Shown: piece by piece, positions 16,923 to 25,049 of the stretch
Position numbering within the stretch: the stretch's first letter is position 1
Layout of the letters: the number at the start of each line of letters is the position of its first letter
Assembly (NCBI RefSeq): GCF_018408705.1
Contig: NZ_AP023420.1
Location: forward strand, 1,860,001-1,924,000
DNA length: 64,000 bases
Direction: 5' to 3'
Source of the DNA: Pusillibacter faecalis
GTDB taxonomy: Bacteria; Bacillota; Clostridia; Oscillospirales; Oscillospiraceae
The notes under the pieces: generated by a model
What the model was told of the DNA's origin: nothing
Databases searched by the model: none
The model's input: only the letters and a program-made list of their open reading frames with translations
Position numbers and translations under genes: made by a program

Positions 16923-18305
16923 TCACCGCAGAAACAGCCGCAGCAGCTTCTCGTACCGCCCCCGGTTGTAGGGCTGGTAGCGCATGGGCAGGTCCATCCA
17001 GGTCTTTTTGTCCACCATGCTTTTGCGGTGGGAGAAGGCCTCGAAGCCCGCCCGGCCGTGGTAGGCCCCCATGCCGCTCTCCCCCACGCCGCCAAAGCCC
17101 ATCTCGCTGGTGGCCAGATGGATGATGGTGTCGTTGACGCATCCGCCGCCATAGGCGCAGCGCTCCATGACGGCGCGGATGCGGGCGCGGTTCTCAGAGA
17201 AGAGATACAGCGCCAGAGGTTTTGGCCGGACAGCCAGCAGGGGATAGATATCCTCGAAGGAATCGACGGTCAGGACCGGCAAGATTGGCCCGAAGATCTC
17301 CTCCTGCATCACCGGGTCCTCCCAGGTGACGGCGTCCATCACCGTGGGGGCGATTTGTAACGTCTCCCGGCAAATCTCTCCACCGTGGACAATTTTGGAC
17401 TGATCCAGCAGGCCGCACAGCCGGTCAAAGTGTTTTTCGTTGACGATATGCCCATAGTCGGGATTTGAAAGAGGAGGGTCCCCGTACTGAAGGCGAATCT
17501 GGGTTTGCAGCTCAGCTACCAGGGCGTCTTTTATGGACGCCTCACAGAGAATATAGTCCGGCGCCACGCAAGTCTGGCCGCAGTTGAGATATTTTCCAAA
17601 AACAATCCGCTTCGCGGCCAGGCGGAGGTTCGCGGTGCAGTCCACGATGCAGGGACTCTTGCCACCCAGCTCCAGCACAGTGGGGGTCAGATGTTCCGCC
17701 GCGCGGCGCAGCACCTCCCGCCCCACGCTCTGACTGCCGGTGAAAAAGATGAGGTCATACTTTTTTTCCAGGAGCGCGGCGTTCTCCGCCCGCCCGCCAG
17801 TGACCACCGTCACATACTCCGGGGGAAAGCACTCTGTGAGCAGCTCGTCAATGACTTGGCTTGTGGCGGGAGAATAGGCGCTGGGCTTGACGATGGCCGT
17901 GTTGCCCGCGGCGATAGCGTCCGCCAGTGGGTCCAAGGTCAAAAGAAGGGGGTAGTTCCAGGGGCTCATAATCAACACGTTCCCATAAGGGGAGGGCGAG
18001 AGATAGCTGGACGCGGCGAACTGGGCCAAGGGCGTGGGGACATGCCGCCGCTTGGCAAAGCGCCGGGTGTGACGGATGAGGTAGCCGAGCTCGCTCAGCA
18101 CCAGCCCGATTTCGCACATGTAACCCTCGTAGCCGCTCTTGCCGAGGTCTGCGGTCAGGGCCTTGCTGATATCGGGCTCCCGACGGCGGACAGTCTCCCG
18201 CAGCCGCTGGAGCATGGCAATCCGGAACTCCACCGGGAGAGTTGCCCCGCTTAAAAAGTACTGGCGCTGGCTCTCAAGGAGCTGGTCAATGGCTTTGGCG
18301 TCCAT
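16923..18305 (-). CDS. NAD(P)-dependent aldehyde dehydrogenase
   Basis: Oxidises aldehydes to carboxylic acids. At 460 residues it matches the short class-3/fatty aldehyde dehydrogenase type. Landmarks are IMSPWNYPLLLTLDP, FTGSQSVGREVLRRAAEHL, catalytic glutamate in LELGGKSP and nucleophile in NCGQTCVAPDY. The C-terminus ends in a basic/hydrophobic RYEKLLRLFLR, reminiscent of membrane-associated members. The start at ATG 18305 has GGAGGAAGCT upstream and lies inside the preceding alcohol dehydrogenase gene (55-bp overlap), indicating translational coupling. With that enzyme it can take an alcohol via aldehyde to an acid, or detoxify aldehydes. Confidence 0.93.
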   Translation of the reverse strand: MDAKAIDQLLESQRQYFLSGATLPVEFRIAMLQRLRETVRRREPDISKALTADLGKSGYEGYMCEIGLVLSELGYLIRHTRRFAKRRHVPTPLAQFAASSYLSPSPYGNVLIMSPWNYPLLLTLDPLADAIAAGNTAIVKPSAYSPATSQVIDELLTECFPPEYVTVVTGGRAENAALLEKKYDLIFFTGSQSVGREVLRRAAEHLTPTVLELGGKSPCIVDCTANLRLAAKRIVFGKYLNCGQTCVAPDYILCEASIKDALVAELQTQIRLQYGDPPLSNPDYGHIVNEKHFDRLCGLLDQSKIVHGGEICRETLQIAPTVMDAVTWEDPVMQEEIFGPILPVLTVDSFEDIYPLLAVRPKPLALYLFSENRARIRAVMERCAYGGGCVNDTIIHLATSEMGFGGVGESGMGAYHGRAGFEAFSHRKSMVDKKTWMDLPMRYQPYNRGRYEKLLRLFLR

Positions 18306-19513
18306 AGCTTCCTCCGATCTGCAGCTTTATAGTAGAAGACCTCCAGAGCTTCCGCGTCCAGAAGCCTGGGCACGGGATAGAGGGGGTTGGCTTCCTTTGC
18401 GGCGTATTGGGCCAGATGGGGGATATCCTCCTCCCGGATGCCCTCCAGCGTCTGGGGAATGTTCATGCGCTGGTTCATCTGTCGGATGGCCTCAATGAAT
18501 TTTATAGCACCTGCGGCGAGGGAGTCAGCCGGAGAGCAGACGCCTGCCGCCACCGCCAGATCATGGAGCTTGCGGTAGATGCAGGGGCCGTAGACCTCCA
18601 AGACGATGGGCAGCAGCACGGCGTTGGCAAGGCCGTGGGGAATGTTGTACCGCCCGCCCAGCGAGTGGGCCACCGCGTGGACATAGCCCACATAGGACTT
18701 GGAAAAGGATCGCCCCGCCAGAAATGCCGCCGTCAGCATGTGCTCCCGGGCTTGGATGTTATTCCCATGTTCATAGGCGTTCTCCAGGTTTTCAAAGATC
18801 AGCCGGACGGCCTCCAGCGCATCGGCTCGGGTGGAGGCCGTGGTAGAGCGGCCGATGTAGGCCTCCACCGCGTGGGTCAGGGCATCCATGCCGGTTGTGG
18901 CAGTCATGGCGGGAGGCAGGCTCCGGGTGTTCTCCACGTCCAGCACCGCCACCCTGGGGATCAGGGGAAAGTCGTTGATGGGAAACTTGTGGCCGCTCTC
19001 ACTGTCCGTGATGACGGAGGCCAGCGTGACCTCACTGCCGGTGCCCGCCGTGGTGGGGACCGCGATCAGCAGCGGGATGCGCCGCAGCACCCGCAGAATC
19101 CCTTTCATACTGCGGATGGGTGTTTTCGGTCGCGCGATCCGCGCGCCTACCGCTTTGGCGCAGTCAATGGCGGAGCCGCCGCCAAAGCCGATCAGGGCGC
19201 CGCAGCTCTCCTTCAAATAGAGCGCGCGGGCCTCCTCCACATTCTGAATGGTGGGATTGGAGACGGTCCTGCTGTAAACTGTGCATCGGATGTTTTGTTC
19301 CGCCAGGTGCCGCTCCAATGGCTCGGTCATACCCAGAGCATAGAGGGGACCGTCGGTGATCAGCAGTACGTGGTCCACGCCGTTTTGCCGCAGCTCTGCC
19401 GGCACCTCCGCCACGGTCCGCAGAATTTTAGGGTCCCGGTAAGGAAGAAAGGGGATCGCCAGCCGCAGCACTGACTGAAAGATGCGGCAATAGAGTTGAT
19501 GGAAAGGATTCAT
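18251..19513 (-). CDS. Iron-containing alcohol dehydrogenase (second copy)
   Basis: Group III alcohol dehydrogenase of 420 residues, about 35 longer than the one at 3586. The N-terminus starts MNPFHQLYCRIFQSVLRLAIPFLPY, an amphipathic lead absent from that copy. Motifs: GFGGGSAIDCAKAVGARIARP, PTTAGTGSEVT, MDALTHAVEAY, and the histidine pair in VHAVAHSLGGRYNIPHGLAN. The C-terminal 20 or so residues after FYYKAADRRK overlap the aldehyde dehydrogenase start and look like an unconserved tail. The start at ATG 19513 follows AGAGGTGAAG. Two perfect palindromes immediately upstream place it under a TetR-type repressor. Confidence 0.92.
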   Translation of the reverse strand: MNPFHQLYCRIFQSVLRLAIPFLPYRDPKILRTVAEVPAELRQNGVDHVLLITDGPLYALGMTEPLERHLAEQNIRCTVYSRTVSNPTIQNVEEARALYLKESCGALIGFGGGSAIDCAKAVGARIARPKTPIRSMKGILRVLRRIPLLIAVPTTAGTGSEVTLASVITDSESGHKFPINDFPLIPRVAVLDVENTRSLPPAMTATTGMDALTHAVEAYIGRSTTASTRADALEAVRLIFENLENAYEHGNNIQAREHMLTAAFLAGRSFSKSYVGYVHAVAHSLGGRYNIPHGLANAVLLPIVLEVYGPCIYRKLHDLAVAAGVCSPADSLAAGAIKFIEAIRQMNQRMNIPQTLEGIREEDIPHLAQYAAKEANPLYPVPRLLDAEALEVFYYKAADRRKLWTPKPLTSSLRASASTF

Positions 19514-19526
19514 CTTACTTCACCTC

Positions 19527-19551
19527 TTTTCAGCACAGCGTGTGCTGAAAA
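19527..19551 (-). promoter_or_regulatory. TetR-type operator 1 (perfect 25-bp palindrome)
   Basis: TTTTCAGCACA, three bases, TGTGCTGAAAA. It lies 14 bp before the alcohol dehydrogenase start codon, between promoter and ribosome site. It shares the TTTCAGCACA core with operator 2; the centres are 48 bp apart. Confidence 0.85.
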
Positions 19552-19573
19552 ATTTTATGGGCCGACTTTTTAT

Positions 19574-19600
19574 AATTTCAGCACACACTGTGCTGAAATT
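19574..19600 (-). promoter_or_regulatory. TetR-type operator 2 (perfect 27-bp palindrome)
   Basis: AATTTCAGCACA, three bases, TGTGCTGAAATT. It sits just after the end of the TetR-family gene and upstream of an AT-rich stretch that could hold the -10 region (TATAAA or CATAAAAT on the minus strand). A partial copy of the half-site (CAGCACAG) also occurs inside the TetR gene's own promoter near 20248-20255. Confidence 0.85.
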
Positions 19601-19617
19601 ACAAAGAAACCGCCCCC

Positions 19618-20196
19618 TCACGGAGCATCGGGGACAGGCCGCAGCCCATCCAGCAAAATACCGAAGCTATATTTGAAGGCCGCCGCGGCTTGCGCCACCG
19701 GCAGCTTCCGGCCCAGCGCATCAGCGTTGAAGCCGCGGATGAAGCACCAGATGGAGTAGCTCATGATGTCCGAATCCACGTCCCGAAGATAGCCCCGGGC
19801 CTTACCAAATTCAATGAGACGCTTGATCTCCTCTGTCCACCAGGCATAGTTGTCGTGGGAGACAGAGTCGCTCTCAAAGACGTACTGGCTGAACTGCCGT
19901 TTGCATTCGTAGGACATGACCAGCGTGTTCTCCACGATGTCCAATACCTGCTGGAAGAAGTCCTGCTCCGGATCGAACTTCGCAACAAGGCTCTCCCGGA
20001 TTTTCAGGACGGTGTTGGCGTACACAATGTCCAGCACTTCGGCGGCGTTGTGGAAGCGGTTGTAAAAGACCCGGTTGCTGATTCCCAGCGCCCGCAGGAT
20101 GCTCCGTACCGTGACGCTCTCCGCGCCCGATGTGCGGGCAATCTGCTCTGCAGCCGCGATGATTCTCCGAGACATCTCGTCGGAAATGAGATCCAT
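19618..20196 (-). CDS. TetR/AcrR-family repressor
   Basis: Predicted ligand-responsive repressor of 192 residues. The start is ATG 20196, with GGGGAGA upstream. The N-terminal helix-turn-helix spans about 10-55 (AAAEQIARTSGAESVTVRSILRALGISNRVFYNRF), reading better as a TetR domain than any other family; the C-terminal ligand domain is Trp/Tyr-rich and unassigned. It is transcribed in the same direction as the alcohol/aldehyde dehydrogenase pair and separated from it by two perfect palindromes, its probable targets. An alcohol, aldehyde or fatty acid would be a logical inducer. Confidence 0.88.
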   Translation of the reverse strand: MDLISDEMSRRIIAAAEQIARTSGAESVTVRSILRALGISNRVFYNRFHNAAEVLDIVYANTVLKIRESLVAKFDPEQDFFQQVLDIVENTLVMSYECKRQFSQYVFESDSVSHDNYAWWTEEIKRLIEFGKARGYLRDVDSDIMSYSIWCFIRGFNADALGRKLPVAQAAAAFKYSFGILLDGLRPVPDAP

Positions 20197-20239
20197 GGCA
20201 GTCTCCCCAATCCGCATTATTTTTTTAGATGCGTTGGCA

Positions 20240-20268
20240 AGTATATCACAGCACAGCCGGTTTGCCAA
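20240..20268 (-). promoter_or_regulatory. Sigma-A promoter of the TetR gene
   Basis: On the minus strand: TTGGCA (20268-20263), 17 bp, TATACT (20245-20240). The spacer contains GTGCTGTG, resembling one half-site of the operators downstream, so weak autoregulation is possible. Confidence 0.7.
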
Positions 20269-20343
20269 GGCACAAAAGAGGAATTTTCCGCCGCTTTTTC
20301 CAGGCGTTTTACAGTAAATATGATGAAAAGCAGCCGTGAGGTG

Positions 20344-20863
20344 TCAGTGGAACGGGAAATTTCTTAATCTGCGGTGCCAGAGGGCTGTAAGCCGTCCCAG
20401 CGCCACGTCCAGCAGCAGGAATGTGAGATTCGCCAGCACCAGCATCATCACCGTCAGCACCGGTGAGAGGCCCGCCAGGTCGGTGGCGGGCCCCATGAGC
20501 TTTAGCAGCAGGCCGTATAGCAGGGCGATCAGCGCACTGCACAGGAGGACCTTGGCTGCCAGCCGTGTCAGGGGAGAAGTCATGCGGGCGATGCGGGGAC
20601 GCAGAATTGGGTACCAGCCAAAAAAGAGCATGACCATCGCCATCTCCCGGTCCGCAGCCAGCAGTAGTGCCAACAGGGATGTTGCGGCCCAGGCGATTCC
20701 CGCCGCCCGTGGACCGCATTCCTCTAAAACCGGCAGCAACGCCGCCATAGCCAGCACCGGCGCGCAGAAAGTCGCCAGAGGGAGCAGCCCCCCCCAGCAG
20801 CAGAATGACCACGGCCAGAGCGGTCAGCATCCCGCACAGGGCCATCCGGCGGCTGGCGTTCAT
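20344..20863 (-). pseudogene. Integral membrane protein, frameshifted at a run of eight G
   Basis: Two overlapping frames together encode one hydrophobic protein of about 172 residues. The first begins at ATG 20863 (MNASRRMALCGMLTALAVVI...LLLGG). The second continues (LLPLATFCAPVLAMAALLPV...RRLRNFPFH) to 20344. They meet at a run of eight C on the plus strand (20788-20795; G on the coding strand). With seven G the frame is continuous; with eight the product ends in a meaningless tail. The ATG overlaps the stop of the LTA-synthase-like gene (ATGA). About five transmembrane segments are visible. It could be a sequencing error, a true null allele or slippage-based phase variation. The function is unknown. 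Confidence 0.6.
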
Positions 20864-22743
20864 TCGGGAATCTCCTGATAACGCAGCTTATAGTAGCTCC
20901 AGCACCGCCACTGACGCAGAGAATCCTCCAGCGCGTCGGGCACAGCACCAGCGTCCAGGGGAGAAACTGTGCTGCCGTCAGCGAGCACACAGGTCTGTTT
21001 CTGCACCACCGGCGATACGCGGCGCAGCGCATTCAAGAAGGCAAACCAAGGCGTCTCCTCCCCGCGGCCCGTCAGTTCCAGCACCGCCGCGCCGAGGAAG
21101 CTGGCAGAGATCGTCTCCGGCAGGTCCAGGGCTTCCACCGCCGCATCCCAGTCCAGGGTTTCTGCCGCCGCATCGTTGGCCCAAATCACATAGGGGGTCT
21201 CATAGGAGCGCAAGGCGTCCCAATCTGCCTCCTGGGTCAGTCCCAGAGCCTGATAACCTAGTTGGTTGTCCCCCAGATAGGGCAGATGGTCTCCGAAGTA
21301 TACCAGCACCACCGGCTCCTCTTGCGCGGAAAAGGTATCTACCAAGCGGCCCAGCATGGCGTCGGCGTCCCGGACGCCCTCCGCGTAAACCCGCAGCATG
21401 GTCTCCACCTCATCCGAGACGGAGATCGTCAGGGGCACCGGCGGGAATTCATAACCCTCGCCGTATTTGTCGGCGGTATAGGACATGTGGTTCTGGATGG
21501 TGGTGGTGTAGTGGAACAGCAGCTCCCCGGCGGAGACGGCCGAATCCAGTTCATTGGTGATGAGGTCCGACATGTAGTCATCCGTGACCCAGCGGCCCTT
21601 GTATTCGACGGCCTCCATCTCATCGGCAAAGAGGGTGCGCTCCGCGCCCAGCCAGCGGTAGACATTCTCCCGGTTGTAAAACCAGTCGTCGCCGGGGTGG
21701 AAAAAAGAGGTGGCGTAGCCGTCAGCGTCAAAGACCCGGAACAGGCTCTCCAGATTCCGGTTCACCACCCGGAAAGAAGAGGTGGTGGACGCGGAGAGAG
21801 CATTGGTCTGTATGCCGGTGAGCACGTCGAACTCCGTGTTGGCGGTGCCGCCGGCAAATCCGGGAACCACCAGATGCCCGGAGAGGGCGTGGGGGTCTGC
21901 CTCCAGCGCATGGAGGTTTGAAAGAGGGTCGTCCTCTTCCCCATAGTCAAACGCCGGGGAGTCGGTGAGGTCGGAGAAGGCCTCGTTCATCACCATGACC
22001 ACATGGACGTCCTTGCCCTGGCCGGCTGTGGAGGGGGCGCTCTCCCAGGCCTCCGCCTCCGAGCGGGAAAAGCCCTCCGGCCTGTCTACGGGATAGGTGG
22101 TAAACTGGTGGCAGAAGCAGTAGGGAAAGCCCAGCTCATTGAACACGGAGGGGATATAGTAGGCGTTGGACACCCGGAAGGAATTGTAGAGATCGTTGGA
22201 GGCGTAGACCGTGACAATCAGCCCCGCCAACACTGCGATACTGGCGGCGCATCCCAGAAGCCGCCCCAGCCAGCCCCGCAGCCGCGCCAGGGGGAAGGGC
22301 TGTCCGCCGATGAAAACGCCCAGAGTCACCAGCAGCGCCGTGATGCCCACCACTACCGCGATGGCCGCCACTGGGTAGGAGATGGTGTAGCTGTTCATGG
22401 CCTGCCCCACCTCTTTGAGAAGAGCAAAGTCCCGGGGAAAAACCGGCTCGTCCCGAACCTCGATCTTGATCCGGTTGGCGATGGACAGGGCGCACACGAG
22501 AAAATTCGTGATTGCCGCGCCGAAGAACACATTTCGGAATAAACAAGCAAAAGCCAGCAGTACAAGGCCCACCGGCAGGGCGTTGAGCACAATCAGCAGC
22601 GGCTGGGCCCGGAAGACGGAGAGCACAGAGCGCAGAGCGTTGGGCTGGCACCACAGCGCCAGCAGCGTGATGCCCCCCGCCAGCAAAACCGCCGCCGTTA
22701 ACGAGCCCCACAGCGGAAGGGAGAATTTTTGAAAACGTCTCAA
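20860..22743 (-). CDS. LTA synthase/phosphoglycerol transferase family protein
   Basis: Membrane sulfatase-fold enzyme of 627 residues. The start is a TTG at 22743, with GAAAGGACA upstream; no nearby ATG fits. The N-terminal half has five hydrophobic helices, and the extracellular domain begins around DVHVVMVMNEAFSD. The catalytic threonine is expected in AGGTANTEFDVLTG, matching the GGxTAxxEFxxLTG nucleophile motif of LtaS; metal ligands follow in FHPGDDWFYNRE and VLVYFGDHLPY. Members transfer glycerol phosphate from phosphatidylglycerol to lipoteichoic acid or other glycans. It overlaps the next membrane-protein gene by 4 bp, so the two are translationally coupled. Confidence 0.88.
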   Translation of the reverse strand: MRRFQKFSLPLWGSLTAAVLLAGGITLLALWCQPNALRSVLSVFRAQPLLIVLNALPVGLVLLAFACLFRNVFFGAAITNFLVCALSIANRIKIEVRDEPVFPRDFALLKEVGQAMNSYTISYPVAAIAVVVGITALLVTLGVFIGGQPFPLARLRGWLGRLLGCAASIAVLAGLIVTVYASNDLYNSFRVSNAYYIPSVFNELGFPYCFCHQFTTYPVDRPEGFSRSEAEAWESAPSTAGQGKDVHVVMVMNEAFSDLTDSPAFDYGEEDDPLSNLHALEADPHALSGHLVVPGFAGGTANTEFDVLTGIQTNALSASTTSSFRVVNRNLESLFRVFDADGYATSFFHPGDDWFYNRENVYRWLGAERTLFADEMEAVEYKGRWVTDDYMSDLITNELDSAVSAGELLFHYTTTIQNHMSYTADKYGEGYEFPPVPLTISVSDEVETMLRVYAEGVRDADAMLGRLVDTFSAQEEPVVLVYFGDHLPYLGDNQLGYQALGLTQEADWDALRSYETPYVIWANDAAAETLDWDAAVEALDLPETISASFLGAAVLELTGRGEETPWFAFLNALRRVSPVVQKQTCVLADGSTVSPLDAGAVPDALEDSLRQWRCWSYYKLRYQEIPE

Positions 22744-22882
22744 AACAGGATGTCCTTTCCATTCAGATTAGCCTTTATTATATGGATTTTCCGCTAAAAA
22801 GCAAGAGGCGGGTGAAAGGAGAGGCCTGCACTGGGGGCTGAAAGTGGTGCAGAGCGGGGGAAAGGAAAAAGATGTGAAATTT

Positions 22883-22921
22883 TTGTAACGCGGTTGCAAT
22901 TTGATAGAAAAATGGTATATT
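22883..22921 (+). promoter_or_regulatory. Promoter with candidate metalloregulator operator upstream of cobW
   Basis: TTGCAA (22894-22899), 16 bp, TATATT (22916-22921). The near-perfect palindrome TTGTAAC-GCG-GTTGCAA (22883-22899; one mismatch) overlaps the -35. It could bind a Zur/Fur-type repressor, but it does not match the classic Zur box, so this is inference. Confidence 0.5.
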
Positions 22922-22961
22922 AAGTTCTGGTTCAGAAATTTTTTGTAAAGGATTTGATACC

Positions 22962-24059
22962 ATGACGAAAATTGACATTATTTCTGGTTTTTTGGGCGCC
23001 GGCAAAACAACGCTCATCAAAAAGCTGCTGGCGGAGGCATTCCCGGGGGAGAAGCTGGTGCTCATCGAAAATGAGTTCGGTGAGATCAGCATTGACGGCG
23101 GCTTTTTGAAGGAGTCCGGCGTGCAGATCAGCGAGATGTCCGCCGGATGCATCTGCTGTTCTCTGGTGGGGGACTTCAACCAGGCCCTCAAGGATGTTCA
23201 GGCCCAGTTTCAGCCGGACCGGATTCTGATTGAGCCCTCCGGCGTTGGCAAGCTCAGCGATGTGATTGTGGCGGTGGAGAATACCGCCGCCGAGGTTCCG
23301 GATATGAAGCTGAACAGCTTCGTCACTGTGGCGGACGCCACAAAGGTCAAGGTCTATATGAAGAACTTTGGCGAGTTCTATAATAATCAGATTGAGTCTG
23401 CCGGGACGATTATCCTCTCCCGGACTCAGAAGCTCAGTCAGGAGAAATTGGAGGCCGCCGTTGCACTGCTGCGGGAGAAGAACGCCGGCGCCGCCATTCT
23501 CACAACGCCCTGGGACCAGCTGGACGGCAAAACCATCCTCTCCGCGATGGAGAAGGTCTCCCTGGCTGACGAGCTGCTTGCCAAAATGCGGGCAGAGCAT
23601 GAGGCGGAGGAGGCTGAGCACCACCACGGCCATGAGGGCCACGAGGGGCACCATCATCATGACCACGACGGGCATGAGCACGAGCATGAGGAGCACCATC
23701 ACGACGAGCATCATGATGGACACCACCATGACGGCCATGAGTGCGATGACCCCAACTGCGCGTGCCATCATCACCATCATCACGCCGATGAGGTGTTTAC
23801 CTCCTGGGGCCGTGAGACGCCCAAGACCTTTACCAAAGCGGGCATTGAGCGGATTCTCTCCGAGCTGGACTCCGGAGAGTACGGCAAGATTTTGCGGGCC
23901 AAGGGCATTATCGGCGGCGAGGGCGGCGCCTGGATCGAATTTGACTATGTGCCGGAGGAGTATGAGGTCCGGGAGGGCCACCCTGATTACACCGGCCGGC
24001 TGTGTGTGATCGGCGCGGAGCTCAGCGAGGAAAAACTGGCGGAGCTCTTCGGCCTGTAA
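22962..24059 (+). CDS. CobW/ZNG1-type metal-chaperone GTPase with His-rich loop
   Basis: G3E-family P-loop GTPase of 365 residues, start ATG 22962 after AAAGGA. N-terminal GTPase: Walker A SGFLGAGKTT (about 8-17), ENEFGE, and the metal-binding GCICC (CxCC) motif. A region of about 60 residues (about 213-273) is very rich in His, Asp and Glu (for example HHHDHDGHEHEH) and ends in CDDPNCACHHHHHH, a metal-binding linker. The C-terminal CobW domain follows (VFTSWGRETPKTF). Family members insert or buffer zinc or cobalt under limitation. A second GTPase gene follows after 23 bp. Confidence 0.9.
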   Translation: MTKIDIISGFLGAGKTTLIKKLLAEAFPGEKLVLIENEFGEISIDGGFLKESGVQISEMSAGCICCSLVGDFNQALKDVQAQFQPDRILIEPSGVGKLSDVIVAVENTAAEVPDMKLNSFVTVADATKVKVYMKNFGEFYNNQIESAGTIILSRTQKLSQEKLEAAVALLREKNAGAAILTTPWDQLDGKTILSAMEKVSLADELLAKMRAEHEAEEAEHHHGHEGHEGHHHHDHDGHEHEHEEHHHDEHHDGHHHDGHECDDPNCACHHHHHHADEVFTSWGRETPKTFTKAGIERILSELDSGEYGKILRAKGIIGGEGGAWIEFDYVPEEYEVREGHPDYTGRLCVIGAELSEEKLAELFGL

Positions 24060-24082
24060 TACCGGAAAGGGGTTTTCATTGC

Positions 24083-25012
24083 ATGGATATTCCTGTTTAT
24101 CTGGTGGCGGGCTTTCTGGACGCCGGCAAGACGGAGTTCATCAACGGCGTGCTGCAGGACGGCTTTGCACGGCAGGAGAGAACCCTCCTCATCTGCTGTG
24201 AGGAGGGGGAGCTGGAGTATGACCCCCGAGTACTGGAGAACGTGACAGTGGTCACGGTGGAGGACGAGGATGATTTGAAGTGCTCCCAGATGAAGACTTG
24301 GGAGAAGGAGTACCAGCCCAAGCAGGTGCTGATTGAATACAATGGCATGTGGCAGATGGAGCGTCTCTACCGGGAGGTGCTGCCCGCCAACTGGGTGCTC
24401 TATCAGATCATGACCTTTGTGAAAGCAGACACCTTTGAGGTTTACGCCAAGAACATGGGCCAGCTCATGATGGAAAAGATCACCAATGCGGATATGCTGG
24501 TGTTTAACCGCTGCACGGCAGAGCTGCGGGAGGCTCTGCGCAAACGCAACCTCCGTATGGTGAACCGCCGGGCAGACATTTACCTGGAAAACGAGGACGG
24601 CACCAGCGAGGACTACCTCACCGGAGACGAGTGTCCTTTTGATCTGGAACAGGACCTGATCGACATTCCGGACGATGATTTCGGCGTGTGGTATGTGGAC
24701 GTCATGGACCACCCGGACCGCTGGGCGGGGAAAATGGTCCACATGAAACTCGTCATGTGCCACTCCAAGAAGTACCCCGGCATCCACTGTCCTGGCCGCT
24801 TCGCCATGGTCTGCTGCGAAAACGACGTGCAGTTCCTGGGGCTGATCGCCAAGGGTATGGGCCTGAGCCAGTATGAGAACCGGGACTGGATCGAGGTTAC
24901 GGCCCGCATGGCGGTAGAGAAGCACGCCGCCTACAAGGGAAGAGGGCCGGTGATGCATGTGATCTCCATCGGTCCCTGCGAGAAGCCAACACAGGAGGTC
25001 GTCACCTTCTGA
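24083..25012 (+). CDS. CobW-like GTPase lacking the CxCC motif, with a C-terminal TIGR03943/DUF1980-like domain
   Basis: Second G3E-family protein, 309 residues. The start is ATG 24083 (AAAGGGG upstream). Walker A is AGFLDAGKTEFI (about 9-20). The usual CxCC metal site is replaced by ICCEEGE, and there is no His-rich loop. The C-terminal third (GKMVHMKLVMCHSKKYPG, FAMVCCENDVQFLGLIAKG, DWIEVTARM) recalls the TIGR03943/DUF1980 domain of proteins that accompany predicted metal permeases (YcgQ/YcgR); this is recognition by eye. It forms an operon with the preceding GTPase and ends at a bidirectional terminator. A role in metal (zinc) homeostasis is likely, but no metal-binding site is certain. 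Confidence 0.75.
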   Translation: MDIPVYLVAGFLDAGKTEFINGVLQDGFARQERTLLICCEEGELEYDPRVLENVTVVTVEDEDDLKCSQMKTWEKEYQPKQVLIEYNGMWQMERLYREVLPANWVLYQIMTFVKADTFEVYAKNMGQLMMEKITNADMLVFNRCTAELREALRKRNLRMVNRRADIYLENEDGTSEDYLTGDECPFDLEQDLIDIPDDDFGVWYVDVMDHPDRWAGKMVHMKLVMCHSKKYPGIHCPGRFAMVCCENDVQFLGLIAKGMGLSQYENRDWIEVTARMAVEKHAAYKGRGPVMHVISIGPCEKPTQEVVTF

Positions 25013-25015
25013 GAA

Positions 25016-25046
25016 CAAGACCGCACGCCGAAAGCGTGCGGTCTTG
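25016..25046. terminator. Terminator-like stem between convergent genes
   Basis: CAAGACCGCACGC (25016-25028) and GCGTGCGGTCTTG (25034-25046) form a perfect 13-bp stem with a 5-base loop, between the second GTPase and the symporter. T-rich tails are short on both sides. Confidence 0.75.
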
Positions 25047-25049
25047 ATG

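Noticed and set aside
23627..23790. Simple-sequence CAC/GAC-rich tract as a DNA repeat or CRISPR-like array
   Set aside because: It is the coding sequence of the His/Asp-rich metal-binding loop of the CobW protein, without unit-length periodicity.
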